This document shows, in pieces, positions 1 to 8,725 of a stretch of 64,000 nucleotides of DNA (positions are counted from its first letter, which is position 1; each line of letters opens with the position of its first letter). The translations under genes were made by a program, and so were the position numbers. The notes under the pieces were generated by a model that did no database searches, had not been told where the DNA came from, and saw only the letters and a list, made by a program, of their open reading frames with translations. The DNA is from Pelosinus propionicus DSM 13327. GTDB lineage: Bacteria; Bacillota; Negativicutes; DSM-13327. The stretch spans positions 144,345-208,344 of the forward strand of contig NZ_FOTS01000001.1 of the NCBI RefSeq assembly GCF_900114615.1, in the 5' to 3' direction.

Positions 1-2
1 TT

Positions 3-548
3 ATCACTGAATTAGAACAAGGCAAGGTTGTACTGGTAGAACTTAAGAACATTTCACCCGTAGGAGAGCAAGCCTTATCCACTTTATTATCTAAAAAACT
101 TTTAAATAACTATGCTGGTAAAACAGAAGAAGAACGTAGTCAGATAAAGCCAGTGTTAATTGTGCTGGAAGAGGCACATCGTTTTTTAGGTAAAAAAGAA
201 AATAGCAGTAGCAATGTATTCTCTCGATTGGTAAGCGAGGCCCGGAAGTTTAATTTGGGAATGTGTGTAGTTGATCAACAGCCTCGTTTGTTGGCGGATA
301 AAGTATTATCTCAGTTAAATACTCTATTTATACTCGGATTGGCATCTAAGGCTGATCGTAGCAAGATCGAAGCAATGTGTCGTAAAGATATATTGCAGCA
401 GCGTAATGAAATAAAAAATTTAGATTGTGGTGAAATGATAGTAGCTACCAATTATATGCGTTTTGCAGCTCCAGTGAAAGTTCATAAATATGAAAATTTT
501 TTGCAACAGCGATATGCTGGTTATGTACCAGTACCACCCATTATATAA
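3..548 (+). CDS. HerA-like ATPase, C-terminal part (partial)
   Basis: The reading frame is open from the window edge, so only the last 181 residues are visible. A hydrophobic strand followed by acidic residues (VLIVLEEAHRFL, near base 153) is the Walker B motif typical of HerA/DUF87 hexameric ATPases. It is followed by a sensor-like stretch (MCVVDQQPRLL) and by LFILGLASKADRSKIE, which also fits the family. These proteins pump or translocate DNA, often with a NurA nuclease, but some are conjugation or phage proteins. The N-terminal half and the Walker A motif lie outside the window, so the exact role cannot be assigned. It ends 230 bases before the sporulation pair yqfC-yqfD and is probably a separate transcript. 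Confidence 0.75.
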   Translation: MTELEQGKVVLVELKNISPVGEQALSTLLSKKLLNNYAGKTEEERSQIKPVLIVLEEAHRFLGKKENSSSNVFSRLVSEARKFNLGMCVVDQQPRLLADKVLSQLNTLFILGLASKADRSKIEAMCRKDILQQRNEIKNLDCGEMIVATNYMRFAAPVKVHKYENFLQQRYAGYVPVPPII

Positions 549-778
549 GCGTGGAAAATGTCCACGCTTGTTCTTATAGTATAAAAACTATTGCTTTGTG
601 AGATGCTGCAATACAAATATTACAAAGGACGCAAAGGCGGATTATACCCCTTTGTGTCCTTTGGTTTTCAAGATTCATAGTGTTTTTTTATTTCTTATGC
701 TAGAAGTTGTTGTTGCCTTGCCTTTTGTACTACATGTTAGTTTCAAGCATATATATTTATATAGAGGGAGGGGTTGTT

Positions 779-1057
779 GTGCAGTATCGTAGAAATAGGC
801 ATTTACAACGTTTAGCTGGCATATTAGAAATTCCTCAGGATATTGTGCTGGATTTGCCCCGCATTACGATGTTGGGTAACAAACAGTTGTTATTAGAAAA
901 TCATAAAGGGATTATTGAGTACACTCCTTCGTTGGTACGTATAAAATTAGAGCAGGGTGAACTCATCATCTGCGGTAAGGAACTAACACTTGGCAATTTG
1001 CAGGTGGAACAAATATTGGTTGAAGGTACTGTGGAGGAAGTCAAGTATGATACGTAA
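779..1057 (+). CDS. yqfC: Sporulation protein YqfC
   Basis: A 92-residue protein matching the YqfC family in length, in its N-terminal core (HLQRLAGILEIPQDIVLDLP) and in the ITMLGNKQLLLENHKGI segment. YqfC is a conserved small protein of spore formers, made in the mother cell; its biochemical role is not established. The start is taken as the GTG at 779 because a strong ribosome binding site (GAGGGAGGGG, 764-773) lies 5 bases before it; an upstream ATG would add an unconserved hydrophobic stretch that overlaps this site. Its end overlaps yqfD by 11 bases, so the two are translationally coupled. Confidence 0.85.
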   Translation: MQYRRNRHLQRLAGILEIPQDIVLDLPRITMLGNKQLLLENHKGIIEYTPSLVRIKLEQGELIICGKELTLGNLQVEQILVEGTVEEVKYDT

Positions 1058-2285
1058 TATTTCCCGTTACATTCATGGTACTGTAAAAATAAAGGTTAGT
1101 GGCTCTATGCCTGAGAAGTTTATTAATTTGTGTGTAATGAAAAATATTTATCTATGGGGTCTTGCTAAGAGAAATGAAGGGCTTTTTGTTTGTATGAGTC
1201 TTTCCGATTTTTTCTCCATAAGACCTATTGTACGTAATAGTAAGAATCAGATTAAAGTGGTAAAGTATTATGGATTGCCATTTATTATAAAGAAAATGAA
1301 AAAACGTAAAATGATGGTAATTGGTCTAATCCTTTTTTTGTGTGTATTGAATACATTGGTATCTTACATCTGGTTTATCGATATTATAGGTACTAAAGCG
1401 ATACCTGCGCAGCAAATTAGAGATATTATAGCGGAAAATGGGCTAAGACCAGGCATGCTTAAAAGTGATATTCCTGTAAAAAATATTGAAAATCAAGTAG
1501 CAGTCACATTACCTGAGGTCGCGTGGGTCGGAATTCGCTTCACTGGTATACATGCAGTCGTAGAAATCGTGGAAAAAACAATTTCAAAGCCTCAAGATAA
1601 AGAGCCAGCTGATATTGTGGCAGCAAAAGATGGCGTTATTACAGAAATTATTGCTTTATCTGGGCAAAGTGTTGCTAAAAAAGGTGATACAGTGAAAAAA
1701 GGAGATTTACTGATTAAAGGAGTTAGCTATGAGGGGGGAGTGGGAGATTCGACTACGATAAACCCAATTCAACAAAGAATTAGAGCCAAGGGGATTATTA
1801 AAGCACGGGTTTGGTATGAAAGTTACGGAGAGTCTGAACTGTTAACAACTATTCATGAAAGGACAGGACGCCAGGATATTGGTGTTGTATTAAGAATTGG
1901 ACAGCAGGAATTTCAACTGAAAAAAGTTGCAGTAAAACCAGGCGATTTGGTGGAAGTAGATACCTTTAAGAAAAAGCTTTTTTGGTGGAGGAATAACGAT
2001 ATAATTGTCGAATCTACTATAAGTACATTTTATGAGCTTAATGAAAGAAACGTTGAAATAGGTATAGAGGAAGCGAAAGAACAAAGTAAGTCTAGGGCTT
2101 TTACATCATTACAATCCTTGATTCCTGAAACAGCACATGTATTATCAAGGAATATTGAAGTATTGCAGATGCCTGAGAAAAATTTGGTTCGCATAAAAGT
2201 AAATGTAGAGACCGTTGAAGATATAGGTCAATTTATGAATATAACTATAAAAAATGAGATCAGTATGCCGTCACAATATAATTAA
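1047..2285 (+). CDS. yqfD: Sporulation protein YqfD
   Basis: A 412-residue protein of the YqfD family, needed in Bacillus subtilis for stage IV of sporulation. The first roughly 80 residues form the conserved cytoplasmic domain (MIRNISRYIHGTVKIKVSG). One membrane segment follows at about residues 87-107 (MMVIGLILFLCVLNTLVSYIW), and then a large outer domain with a lipoyl/biotinyl-like fold around GVITEIIALSGQSVAKKGDTV. The ATG at 1047 overlaps the yqfC end and gives the family N-terminus; an earlier in-frame start is rejected because it lies deep in yqfC. In many relatives phoH comes next, but here a gap and a possible terminator follow. Confidence 0.9.
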   Translation: MIRNISRYIHGTVKIKVSGSMPEKFINLCVMKNIYLWGLAKRNEGLFVCMSLSDFFSIRPIVRNSKNQIKVVKYYGLPFIIKKMKKRKMMVIGLILFLCVLNTLVSYIWFIDIIGTKAIPAQQIRDIIAENGLRPGMLKSDIPVKNIENQVAVTLPEVAWVGIRFTGIHAVVEIVEKTISKPQDKEPADIVAAKDGVITEIIALSGQSVAKKGDTVKKGDLLIKGVSYEGGVGDSTTINPIQQRIRAKGIIKARVWYESYGESELLTTIHERTGRQDIGVVLRIGQQEFQLKKVAVKPGDLVEVDTFKKKLFWWRNNDIIVESTISTFYELNERNVEIGIEEAKEQSKSRAFTSLQSLIPETAHVLSRNIEVLQMPEKNLVRIKVNVETVEDIGQFMNITIKNEISMPSQYN

Positions 2286-2304
2286 TAATAGAGTTAAAAT
2301 ATAA

Positions 2305-2361
2305 AGAAGGGCTTGCATTTTGCTATAACTTTACAAGATGCCTAGAAAAGCCCTTTCTTTT
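2305..2361 (+). terminator. Possible terminator after yqfD
   Basis: AGAAGGGCTT pairs with AAAGCCCTTT about 30 bases later, followed by CTTTTATT. The loop is long, so this is only a moderate terminator candidate. The rest of the gap to the next gene (2362-2500) is AT-rich with no supported gene. Confidence 0.35.
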
Positions 2362-2500
2362 ATTAGTTTCGTTCATTATAGCGATAATCACAGCAACCTG
2401 TTTGAAAGACGCTCAAATCACGAGAATAAGTACGTAAAGAATAGGAACTTAGATAATGGGGTAAACTCTTATTGTTATTTATTCCCAAAAAAAGAGTATC

Positions 2501-4711
2501 ATGTTGCTAAATATGGAGTTGAAGTTCGTGATATCATTAAATAATAAGTTGCGAGAATTTTTTACTCAACCTACAAGTATATATGGAAAGCCAATCGCAC
2601 GGCGACTTGTATTGGGCGGAGCTTTTTTTCTTTTGTTCATGATTATTTTATCATCCGATTTTGTCTCAGATAAAGTTTCTCTTGAAGTAGGACAAGTTAG
2701 TGATCGCGATGTAATAGCACCAAGGACGGTTGCATATGTAGATGTAATAAAGACAAAAAAATTTGAGGATGAAGTATTGGCCAGTGTAGCGAATGTCTAT
2801 GATTTAGATGTTACTGCAATCGCTAAAGCTGAAGAGAATATTGGTGCGATTTTTAGCGAGGCAAGGCAGGTTGTTGGAAATAAAGAGCTAACTTCAGTCG
2901 AGCAGAAAAAACAAAAATTGCAGCAGGGACTGCCGCTGCAATTACCTAATAATGTTCTTGACGGATTAGTACATCTTGATGCGGCATCAATGGTTAATGC
3001 GGAAGAACAGTCTAAATCTATTTTACGTAAATTTTTTCAAAGAGGTATACGTGATGATGATTTAGATATTGCTAGAAAGCATATTGTAATTGAAGCAGAA
3101 GAAATGGGTTTAGACAAAAGGACTGAGTCTGTAATAGCTGGAATTGGGCAAGCACTATTAAAACCCAACTTTATTTTAAATGTTCGCGAAACGGATAAAC
3201 GTAAACAGTCGGCTGTTAATAGTATGGAGCCTGTACGGGAGACTGTAAAAAAGGGGCAGCTAATGGTAAGGCGCGGGGATATTGTTACCCCAGAACAAAT
3301 TCATGCTGTAGAGGAATTGGGCTTGTCAAAAGGGCATGTTAATGAAATGCGCATATTTGGACTTGCTATTTTTGTTATAGCAGTCATGATTATTATTTTG
3401 GGATATATGTATCGGTTTGCATATCCTATTTATACAAATGATTTACATTTGGTATTATTAGGCTTAATTACGCTGGTAACCTTATTACTGGGGAAGGCTG
3501 CTCATTATTATTCTGATTTTTCAGCTCCAATTGCTGCTGGAGCTCTTCTTGTTGCCATATTGATTGATGCTCGTCTAGGAGTAGTGATTAGTGTTGCTTT
3601 AGCACTGTTATTTGGCATTATTGTTGAACATGACTTACGAGCAGTGTCAACAGTGTTAATTGGAAGCTTGATTGGCGTTTATAGTGTGTCAAAAATGGCT
3701 CATGGCTATAGTCTGACAAAGACAGGAATTATTATTGCTGGCGTTAATTTTGTAGTGATTGGTGCCACTGGTTTTATTGAGCAATTAAATAGTGCGCAAA
3801 TTCTCATGCAAGGAGTACAGGGTATTGTAAGCGGTATTGCAGCTTCTGTCATTACAACTGGGCTCCTGCCTTATTTAGAAAATTCTTTTAATATCACTAC
3901 CCCCTTAAAGTTATTGGATTTAGCGCAGCCTAATCATCCTTTGCTGCAACGACTGCTTTTAGATGCTCCAGGAAGCTATCATCATAGTGTTCTAGTTGGA
4001 AATTTAGCTGAAACAGCTGCAGGTTATATCCATGCAGATCCTGTGACGGTGCGTGTAGGAGCATATTATCATGATATAGGTAAAATTAAACGACCTTACT
4101 TTTTTGTGGAAAATCAGGCAGGTAATGAAAATCCTCATGATAAAATAGCACCTTCATTAAGTACCTTAATTGTAACGTCACATATCAAGGATGGTGTTGA
4201 TCTGTGCCGTGAGTATAAATTGCCTCAGATTATTATTGATATTGTGCAGCAGCATCATGGTACAATGTTAGTGTCCTATTTTTATAAAAGGGCCACCGAA
4301 AACGAGCATAGTGAATGCATTATTGAGGCGGATTTTCGGTATGAAGGTCCACGACCTCAGAGTAAAGAGGCAGCTCTTATTATGCTAGCGGATGCTTGTG
4401 AGGCGGCAGTACGATCCATTGGCAAACCCAATAAGAATCGAATAGAAGCAACTGTTCGTAAGATCATTCGAGAACGTTTGCATGATGGGCAATTAGATGA
4501 ATGTAATGTAACATTAAAAGACTTGAACGTAATCGGCGATGTATTTATTCGAGTTCTTTCTAGTATGTTTCACACCCGAATTGAATATCCCGATACATTG
4601 AAAGAATTGGAGAGGAGAAAAGCAAAGAATGGAAATAGCAATAGGCAGTCCTCTGCAAAAGATGATAGTAACGCTGGAAATGGAACAGATAGTGAGATCG
4701 GTGTTAAATAA
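2501..4711 (+). CDS. pgpH: 7TM-HD cyclic-di-AMP phosphodiesterase (PgpH/YqfF)
   Basis: A 736-residue membrane protein with the PgpH/YqfF layout: one N-terminal membrane helix (about residues 35-50), an outer 7TMR-HDED domain (about 55-270), seven membrane helices (about 280-470) and a cytoplasmic HD domain (about 480-690). The HD metal-binding residues are visible in SYHHSVLVGN and YYHDIGKIKRPYFF, with a later QQHHGT. Characterised PgpH proteins hydrolyse c-di-AMP to pApA. A c-di-AMP riboswitch occurs elsewhere in this window (31050-31180), so the nucleotide is used here. The start could be the ATG at 2501 or 2513, or the GTG at 2528, which has a GGAG nine bases upstream. The gene overlaps ybeY by 83 bases. 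Confidence 0.92.
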   Translation: MLLNMELKFVISLNNKLREFFTQPTSIYGKPIARRLVLGGAFFLLFMIILSSDFVSDKVSLEVGQVSDRDVIAPRTVAYVDVIKTKKFEDEVLASVANVYDLDVTAIAKAEENIGAIFSEARQVVGNKELTSVEQKKQKLQQGLPLQLPNNVLDGLVHLDAASMVNAEEQSKSILRKFFQRGIRDDDLDIARKHIVIEAEEMGLDKRTESVIAGIGQALLKPNFILNVRETDKRKQSAVNSMEPVRETVKKGQLMVRRGDIVTPEQIHAVEELGLSKGHVNEMRIFGLAIFVIAVMIIILGYMYRFAYPIYTNDLHLVLLGLITLVTLLLGKAAHYYSDFSAPIAAGALLVAILIDARLGVVISVALALLFGIIVEHDLRAVSTVLIGSLIGVYSVSKMAHGYSLTKTGIIIAGVNFVVIGATGFIEQLNSAQILMQGVQGIVSGIAASVITTGLLPYLENSFNITTPLKLLDLAQPNHPLLQRLLLDAPGSYHHSVLVGNLAETAAGYIHADPVTVRVGAYYHDIGKIKRPYFFVENQAGNENPHDKIAPSLSTLIVTSHIKDGVDLCREYKLPQIIIDIVQQHHGTMLVSYFYKRATENEHSECIIEADFRYEGPRPQSKEAALIMLADACEAAVRSIGKPNKNRIEATVRKIIRERLHDGQLDECNVTLKDLNVIGDVFIRVLSSMFHTRIEYPDTLKELERRKAKNGNSNRQSSAKDDSNAGNGTDSEIGVK

Positions 4712-5096
4712 AACTGCTGAAGTCTACGGAATCGAGCCTCATACTGAGGTGAGTGTTGTTTTGGCTGATGATGATTACATTCATCAATTGAATCGACAAT
4801 ATCGAGGAAAAGACTGCTCTACGGATGTATTGTCTTTTGCATTAAATGAAGGAGAAGAGCCTCAAATCGTTAATGGTCCAGAAGAGATTCTATTGGGTGA
4901 TATTATTATTTCTCTTGAAACTGCAGCGCGACAGGCAGAGGAATATGGACATAGTTTAGAGCGTGAATTGGCCTACTTAACAACTCATGGCATCTTACAT
5001 TTATTGGGATATGACCATATGACAGAGGATGAAAAAGCAGAAATGCGCCAAGAAGAAGAACATATTTTACTTTTATTAGGCATTACTCGTGTATAA
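4629..5096 (+). CDS. ybeY: Endoribonuclease YbeY, rRNA maturation factor
   Basis: A 155-residue YbeY-family metalloprotein. The zinc-binding signature HGILHLLGYDH (HGxLHLxGYDH) is complete near the C-terminus, and STDVLSF and LLGDIIIS are conserved. YbeY takes part in 16S rRNA 3' maturation and ribosome quality control. The ATG at 4629 is chosen for its ribosome binding site GGAGAGGA (4609-4616) and because MEIAIG fits the family N-terminus; this makes it overlap the end of pgpH. It is the normal neighbour of pgpH, dgkA, cdd and era in Firmicutes. Confidence 0.93.
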   Translation: MEIAIGSPLQKMIVTLEMEQIVRSVLNKTAEVYGIEPHTEVSVVLADDDYIHQLNRQYRGKDCSTDVLSFALNEGEEPQIVNGPEEILLGDIIISLETAARQAEEYGHSLERELAYLTTHGILHLLGYDHMTEDEKAEMRQEEEHILLLLGITRV

Positions 5097-5448
5097 TGAG
5101 AAGAAACAAAATTTGCTGATTTCTGTTAAAAGTGCTTTTGAAGGAATTTCATATTGCGCTATGCATGAACGCAATATGAAAATTCATATTGTAGCGGGGG
5201 TAATTGCAGGATTTCTATCTTGGTGGTTTTCATTAGATAAATATGAAATATTAATCTTGTTAGTAACGATAGAAGGGGTTTTAGTCGCAGAGATGATCAA
5301 TACGGTAGTGGAAACGCTGGTGAATATGATTTCGCCAGAGTTTCATCCTCTGGCGAAAATAGCTAAAGACGTAGCTGCTGGAGCTGTGCTGATTAGCGCT
5401 ATGTTTTCATTAGTTGTGGGGTATATGCTCTTTTTTTTAAAACTTTAA
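5089..5448 (+). CDS. dgkA: Diacylglycerol/undecaprenol kinase
   Basis: A 119-residue small membrane kinase with three helices. The family signature EGVLVAEMINTVVETLVNM (the E...N...E active site) is intact at about residues 64-82, and the N-terminal amphipathic part (SAFEGISYCAMHERNMKIH) is typical. Gram-positive-type DgkA mainly phosphorylates undecaprenol, recycling the lipid carrier for cell-wall synthesis. The start is a GTG overlapping the end of ybeY by 8 bases. It is part of the pgpH-ybeY-dgkA-cdd-era run. Confidence 0.93.
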   Translation: MYNEKKQNLLISVKSAFEGISYCAMHERNMKIHIVAGVIAGFLSWWFSLDKYEILILLVTIEGVLVAEMINTVVETLVNMISPEFHPLAKIAKDVAAGAVLISAMFSLVVGYMLFFLKL

Positions 5449-5466
5449 AAAGTAAAGGGGCGTATT

Positions 5467-5871
5467 ATGAAAAAATTAATTCAAGCAGCCAAATCTGGAA
5501 GAGAGTTTGCTTATGTGCCTTATTCTAACTTTAAAGTAGGTGCGGCAGTATTAACAAATGATGGGAAAATTTATACGGGCTGTAATGTAGAAAATGCTTC
5601 TTATGGCTTATCTAACTGCGCAGAACGTACAGCTATTTTTAAGGCGGTTTCTGAAGGAAATCAAGAGCTGACAACGATTGCTATTGTGGCGGATACGATA
5701 AAACCCGTAGCTCCCTGCGGAGCTTGCAGGCAGGTAATGTCTGAGTTTGGTATTAGTAAAGTGATCATGAGTAATTTACAAGAGGAAGAATACATTGTTA
5801 CATTAAAAGAGTTATTACCTTATTCGTTTGAAAAAAAACATTTGTCAGGAGAAAAGAATCATGGAAGTTAA
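5467..5871 (+). CDS. cdd: Cytidine deaminase
   Basis: A 134-residue homotetrameric-type cytidine deaminase, converting cytidine and deoxycytidine to uridine forms in pyrimidine salvage. The catalytic signature CAERTAIF (the zinc Cys and the proton-shuttling Glu) and the second zinc motif PCGACRQV are both present, as is the substrate loop GCNVENASYG. AAAGGGGCG precedes the ATG. The C-terminal 11 bases overlap era, the usual Firmicutes order. Confidence 0.96.
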   Translation: MKKLIQAAKSGREFAYVPYSNFKVGAAVLTNDGKIYTGCNVENASYGLSNCAERTAIFKAVSEGNQELTTIAIVADTIKPVAPCGACRQVMSEFGISKVIMSNLQEEEYIVTLKELLPYSFEKKHLSGEKNHGS

Positions 5872-6757
5872 TAAAGATCATAAATCCGGGTTTGTTTCAG
5901 TAATTGGCAGACCAAATGTTGGTAAATCTACTTTGATTAATAGTCTTATTGGACAAAAAGTCGTGATTATGTCAGATAAACCCCAAACAACGCGTAATAA
6001 AATTATGTGTGTTCTCACGCTAAATGATGCACAAATTTTATTTATTGATACGCCTGGCATACATAAACCTAAGCATAAATTAGGTGAGTATATGCTTAAA
6101 GCAGCAGAAAATACGCTACGTGAGGTAGATGTAATTTTCTTTGTTGTAGATGCTACTGAGGATATTGGTGGAGGCGAGCGATACATACTAGATTTATTAT
6201 CACTAGTTGAAACACCAGTTATTTTGGTAGTTAATAAAATCGATAAGATCGACAAAACCAAACTGCTGCCAATCATACAAAAGTATTCTTCTTGTTATGA
6301 GTTTGTAGGTGTAGTACCTATTTCTGCTATGGAACATACCAATTTGGATGGTTTAATTGCAGAGGTGAAGAAATATTTAGAGCCTGGTCCTCAATATTAT
6401 CCGGAAGATATGATTACGGATCAACCAGAACGTTTAGTAATTGCCGAGATGATTCGTGAGAAAGTCCTTCACGCTACGCGAGATGAAATTCCCCATTCCA
6501 TTGCTGTGGATATTGAGGAAATCACAACTAGAGCAAATGAAGATTTATATATCCGAGCTGTTGTTTATGTAGAACGGGAATCTCAGAAGGGAATTGTAAT
6601 TGGTGCGAAAGGACAACTGCTAAAAGAAGTAGGGAAACTGGCGCGAGTTGATATTGAAAATCTTTTAGGATCAAAAATATTCTTAGATTTATGGGTCAAG
6701 GTGAAAAAAGACTGGCGTAATAAAGAAGGCAGTCTGCGAAGCTTTGGTTATGAGTAA
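5861..6757 (+). CDS. era: GTPase Era
   Basis: A 298-residue Era GTPase involved in 30S subunit assembly and 16S rRNA 3' end maturation. G1 is GRPNVGKST near residue 16, G3 is DTPGIHKPKH, and G4 is NKID. The C-terminal KH domain contains GIVIGAKGQLLKEVG. The ATG at 5861 has a good ribosome binding site (CAGGAG) and gives the family N-terminus MEVNKDHKSGFVSVIG; a start further upstream in cdd would add an unconserved tail. It closes the pgpH-era operon, with a hairpin shortly after the stop. Confidence 0.97.
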   Translation: MEVNKDHKSGFVSVIGRPNVGKSTLINSLIGQKVVIMSDKPQTTRNKIMCVLTLNDAQILFIDTPGIHKPKHKLGEYMLKAAENTLREVDVIFFVVDATEDIGGGERYILDLLSLVETPVILVVNKIDKIDKTKLLPIIQKYSSCYEFVGVVPISAMEHTNLDGLIAEVKKYLEPGPQYYPEDMITDQPERLVIAEMIREKVLHATRDEIPHSIAVDIEEITTRANEDLYIRAVVYVERESQKGIVIGAKGQLLKEVGKLARVDIENLLGSKIFLDLWVKVKKDWRNKEGSLRSFGYE

Positions 6758-6796
6758 AATGTGGTTGCTAAAACCTCATTGGATAAATTATTTGCT

Positions 6797-6826
6797 ATGG
6801 CTATTACATTGTGATAGCCATTCTTT
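6797..6826 (+). terminator. Probable terminator after era
   Basis: ATGGCTAT and ATAGCCAT form an 8-bp stem around a nine-base loop, followed by TCTTTATT. It lies 40 bases past era. The rest of the gap (6827-7044) is AT-rich, with no gene that I can support. Confidence 0.5.
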
Positions 6827-7044
6827 ATTGACCGAAATGCTACAAGATGGTATCATTTGTAAAGAGAGGTGAAATCGGTCTTTATGTTGGAAGGGTTAAT
6901 ATTATTATGACAAATTGGGTTATAATAAATTAAGGGAATAATTCATTGAGGATTTTCTAGTTAGATAAATTGTTTTTGTAAATTATATTGCAAGAGCTGC
7001 ATAGGAAGCATTAAGATTAGTTTTCACTGCTGAACCGTAATATT

Positions 7045-8394
7045 TTGAGGGAGAGATGCGCTATCGAGTCGCCTTTATATAGCTCGCTAAGTTTGATGGC
7101 AGCTTTTTTATTGGTCTTACTAAATGGATTTTTTGTAATTGCGGAATTTTCTTTGGTGAAAATTCGTAAAACTCGTATAGAAGAACTTGTACAGCAAGGA
7201 AACTCACGAGCTGAATTAGCGTTAAAGATTATTTCTTCGCTAGATACGTACCTAAGTGCAATTCAATTAGGGATTACACTTGCTTCATTGGCTTTAGGAT
7301 GGATTGGGGAGCCGGCTATGTCTTCTATTTTACAACCTTTAATATTTGCTTATTTGCCAGGATCACAGTTGGTGCTGCACAGCATAACAGTTGCTATTGG
7401 ATTTACTATTATTACTTTGTTGCATGTAGTAATCGGTGAATTAATTCCGAAATCATTGGCTATTCAAAAGGCAGAAAGCATGCTGCTTTGGGTAGTATGG
7501 CCATTATATATATTCCATAAAATTGGTTATCCTGTCATTACGTTGTTTGATCACACTGCTTGGTTTTTCCTGAAGCTTTTGGGGGTAAAGCAAACGAGTG
7601 AATCTGACTTAGCTCATTCGGAAGAGGAGTTACGGATGATTGTTAGTGCCAGCCACCGAGGTGGGGTCTTAGACCAAATGGAAAGTGATCTTTTAGATAA
7701 TGTTTTTGATTTCTCAGATCGTCTAGCACGTGAGGTTATGGTGCCTCGTCAAGATATTGTTTGTTTATTTGCTGATGACTCATACGAAGAAAACATAAAA
7801 GTAGTCCGTGAAACGCATCATACTCGTTTTCCGTTATGTTTAGAAGATAAAGATCATATTATGGGTATGATCCATCTTAGAGATTTAATGGATTTTGATC
7901 TTTGTAATACAGAAAAAAAAGATTTAACAACGATAATGAGGGAGATATTGGTTATCCCCGAAGGAATGTCAGTGGCTAAAATCTTGCAGATGATGCGGCG
8001 CAAGCGAATTCATCTTGCAGTAGTAGTTGATGAATATGGCGGTACTGCGGGACTGGTTGCTATGGAAGATATTATTGAAGAAATTGTTGGCGATATTAAA
8101 GATGAGCATGATGAATTGATTCAACCAGAAATTCAACGTATGCCGGACAATACTTATGAATTTGATGGAAGAGTACTATTAGAAGATGTAGCAGATTTAT
8201 TAAATATTCGCTTGGAAGAACATGAAGAGGATACCATTGGCGGATATATATTTGGTGTATTAGGGCGACGTCCTGAAATTGGGGATGAGGTAACAATTGG
8301 TGAGTATAGCTTCGTCTTGCTGCAGGTCAATGGCTTTCGTGTAGTTAGGGTAAAAGCCCTGCCTCTTCCTAAAACAGATGAGGGTGAAGCTTAG
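7045..8394 (+). CDS. CNNM/CBS-domain transporter-like protein (HlyC/CorC family)
   Basis: About 449 residues with the three-part layout of the HlyC/CorC (CNNM, DUF21) family: an N-terminal membrane domain with four hydrophobic segments (about residues 15-190, including LLNGFFVIAEFSLVKIR), paired CBS domains (about 215-340, REVMVPRQDIV and VVVDEYGGTAGLVAMEDI), and a C-terminal CorC_HlyC domain ending near FRVVRVKAL. Members are linked to magnesium or cobalt efflux; many have no tested substrate. The start is uncertain: TTG at 7045 is the first in-frame codon, but ATG at 7096 begins the conserved part and neither has a clear ribosome binding site. It appears to be transcribed alone. Confidence 0.88.
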   Translation: MRERCAIESPLYSSLSLMAAFLLVLLNGFFVIAEFSLVKIRKTRIEELVQQGNSRAELALKIISSLDTYLSAIQLGITLASLALGWIGEPAMSSILQPLIFAYLPGSQLVLHSITVAIGFTIITLLHVVIGELIPKSLAIQKAESMLLWVVWPLYIFHKIGYPVITLFDHTAWFFLKLLGVKQTSESDLAHSEEELRMIVSASHRGGVLDQMESDLLDNVFDFSDRLAREVMVPRQDIVCLFADDSYEENIKVVRETHHTRFPLCLEDKDHIMGMIHLRDLMDFDLCNTEKKDLTTIMREILVIPEGMSVAKILQMMRRKRIHLAVVVDEYGGTAGLVAMEDIIEEIVGDIKDEHDELIQPEIQRMPDNTYEFDGRVLLEDVADLLNIRLEEHEEDTIGGYIFGVLGRRPEIGDEVTIGEYSFVLLQVNGFRVVRVKALPLPKTDEGEA

Positions 8395-8485
8395 CTATAA
8401 AAGAAGATACCATAGGAAGGAGGTTTATAAGGCGAGGAAGTTGGAAAGTCGTATCAAAAAAATATGTGCGAAGGGATGATGTCAA

Positions 8486-8617
8486 GTGTTGTTACGGGAT
8501 TTAATGTGGGAAGTTTTCCAAAGCACCGGACAAATTGAAGCATATTTGATCTATCGTTCATGCACTGAATCTAACGTGATACCTGAAATACCAGCAGTTA
8601 CTAAGATCGACTTATAA
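8486..8617 (+). CDS. yqzL: YqzL-like small protein
   Basis: A 43-residue protein (MLLRDLMWEVFQSTGQIEAY...) that resembles the YqzL family, whose members begin with a similar W(K/E)VFxxTGxIxxYL pattern and sit between era and recO in Bacillus and relatives. The function of the family is unknown. The start is a GTG with GAAGGGATG upstream. It lies 108 bases before recO, in the expected place although the CNNM gene is inserted in the usual order. The identification rests on a short pattern and on synteny. Confidence 0.65.
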   Translation: MLLRDLMWEVFQSTGQIEAYLIYRSCTESNVIPEIPAVTKIDL

Positions 8618-8725
8618 TCTCTTGGAATTAAAGTTATGTAGAATTACACAAATAGGGGGCGTATGCATTGTGAACGCCTCTTACATATTCAATTATATTT
8701 AAACATCAGGTTAATTGAGGGAAAT

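Noticed and set aside
598..792. Open frame of 64 codons ahead of yqfC
   Set aside because: It has no ribosome binding site and overlaps the ribosome binding site and start of yqfC in another frame; hydrophobic content comes from AT-rich codons.
2338..2544. Open frame of 68 codons before pgpH
   Set aside because: It has no ribosome binding site, its sequence has no protein-like pattern, its start lies in a hairpin, and its end overlaps the pgpH start.
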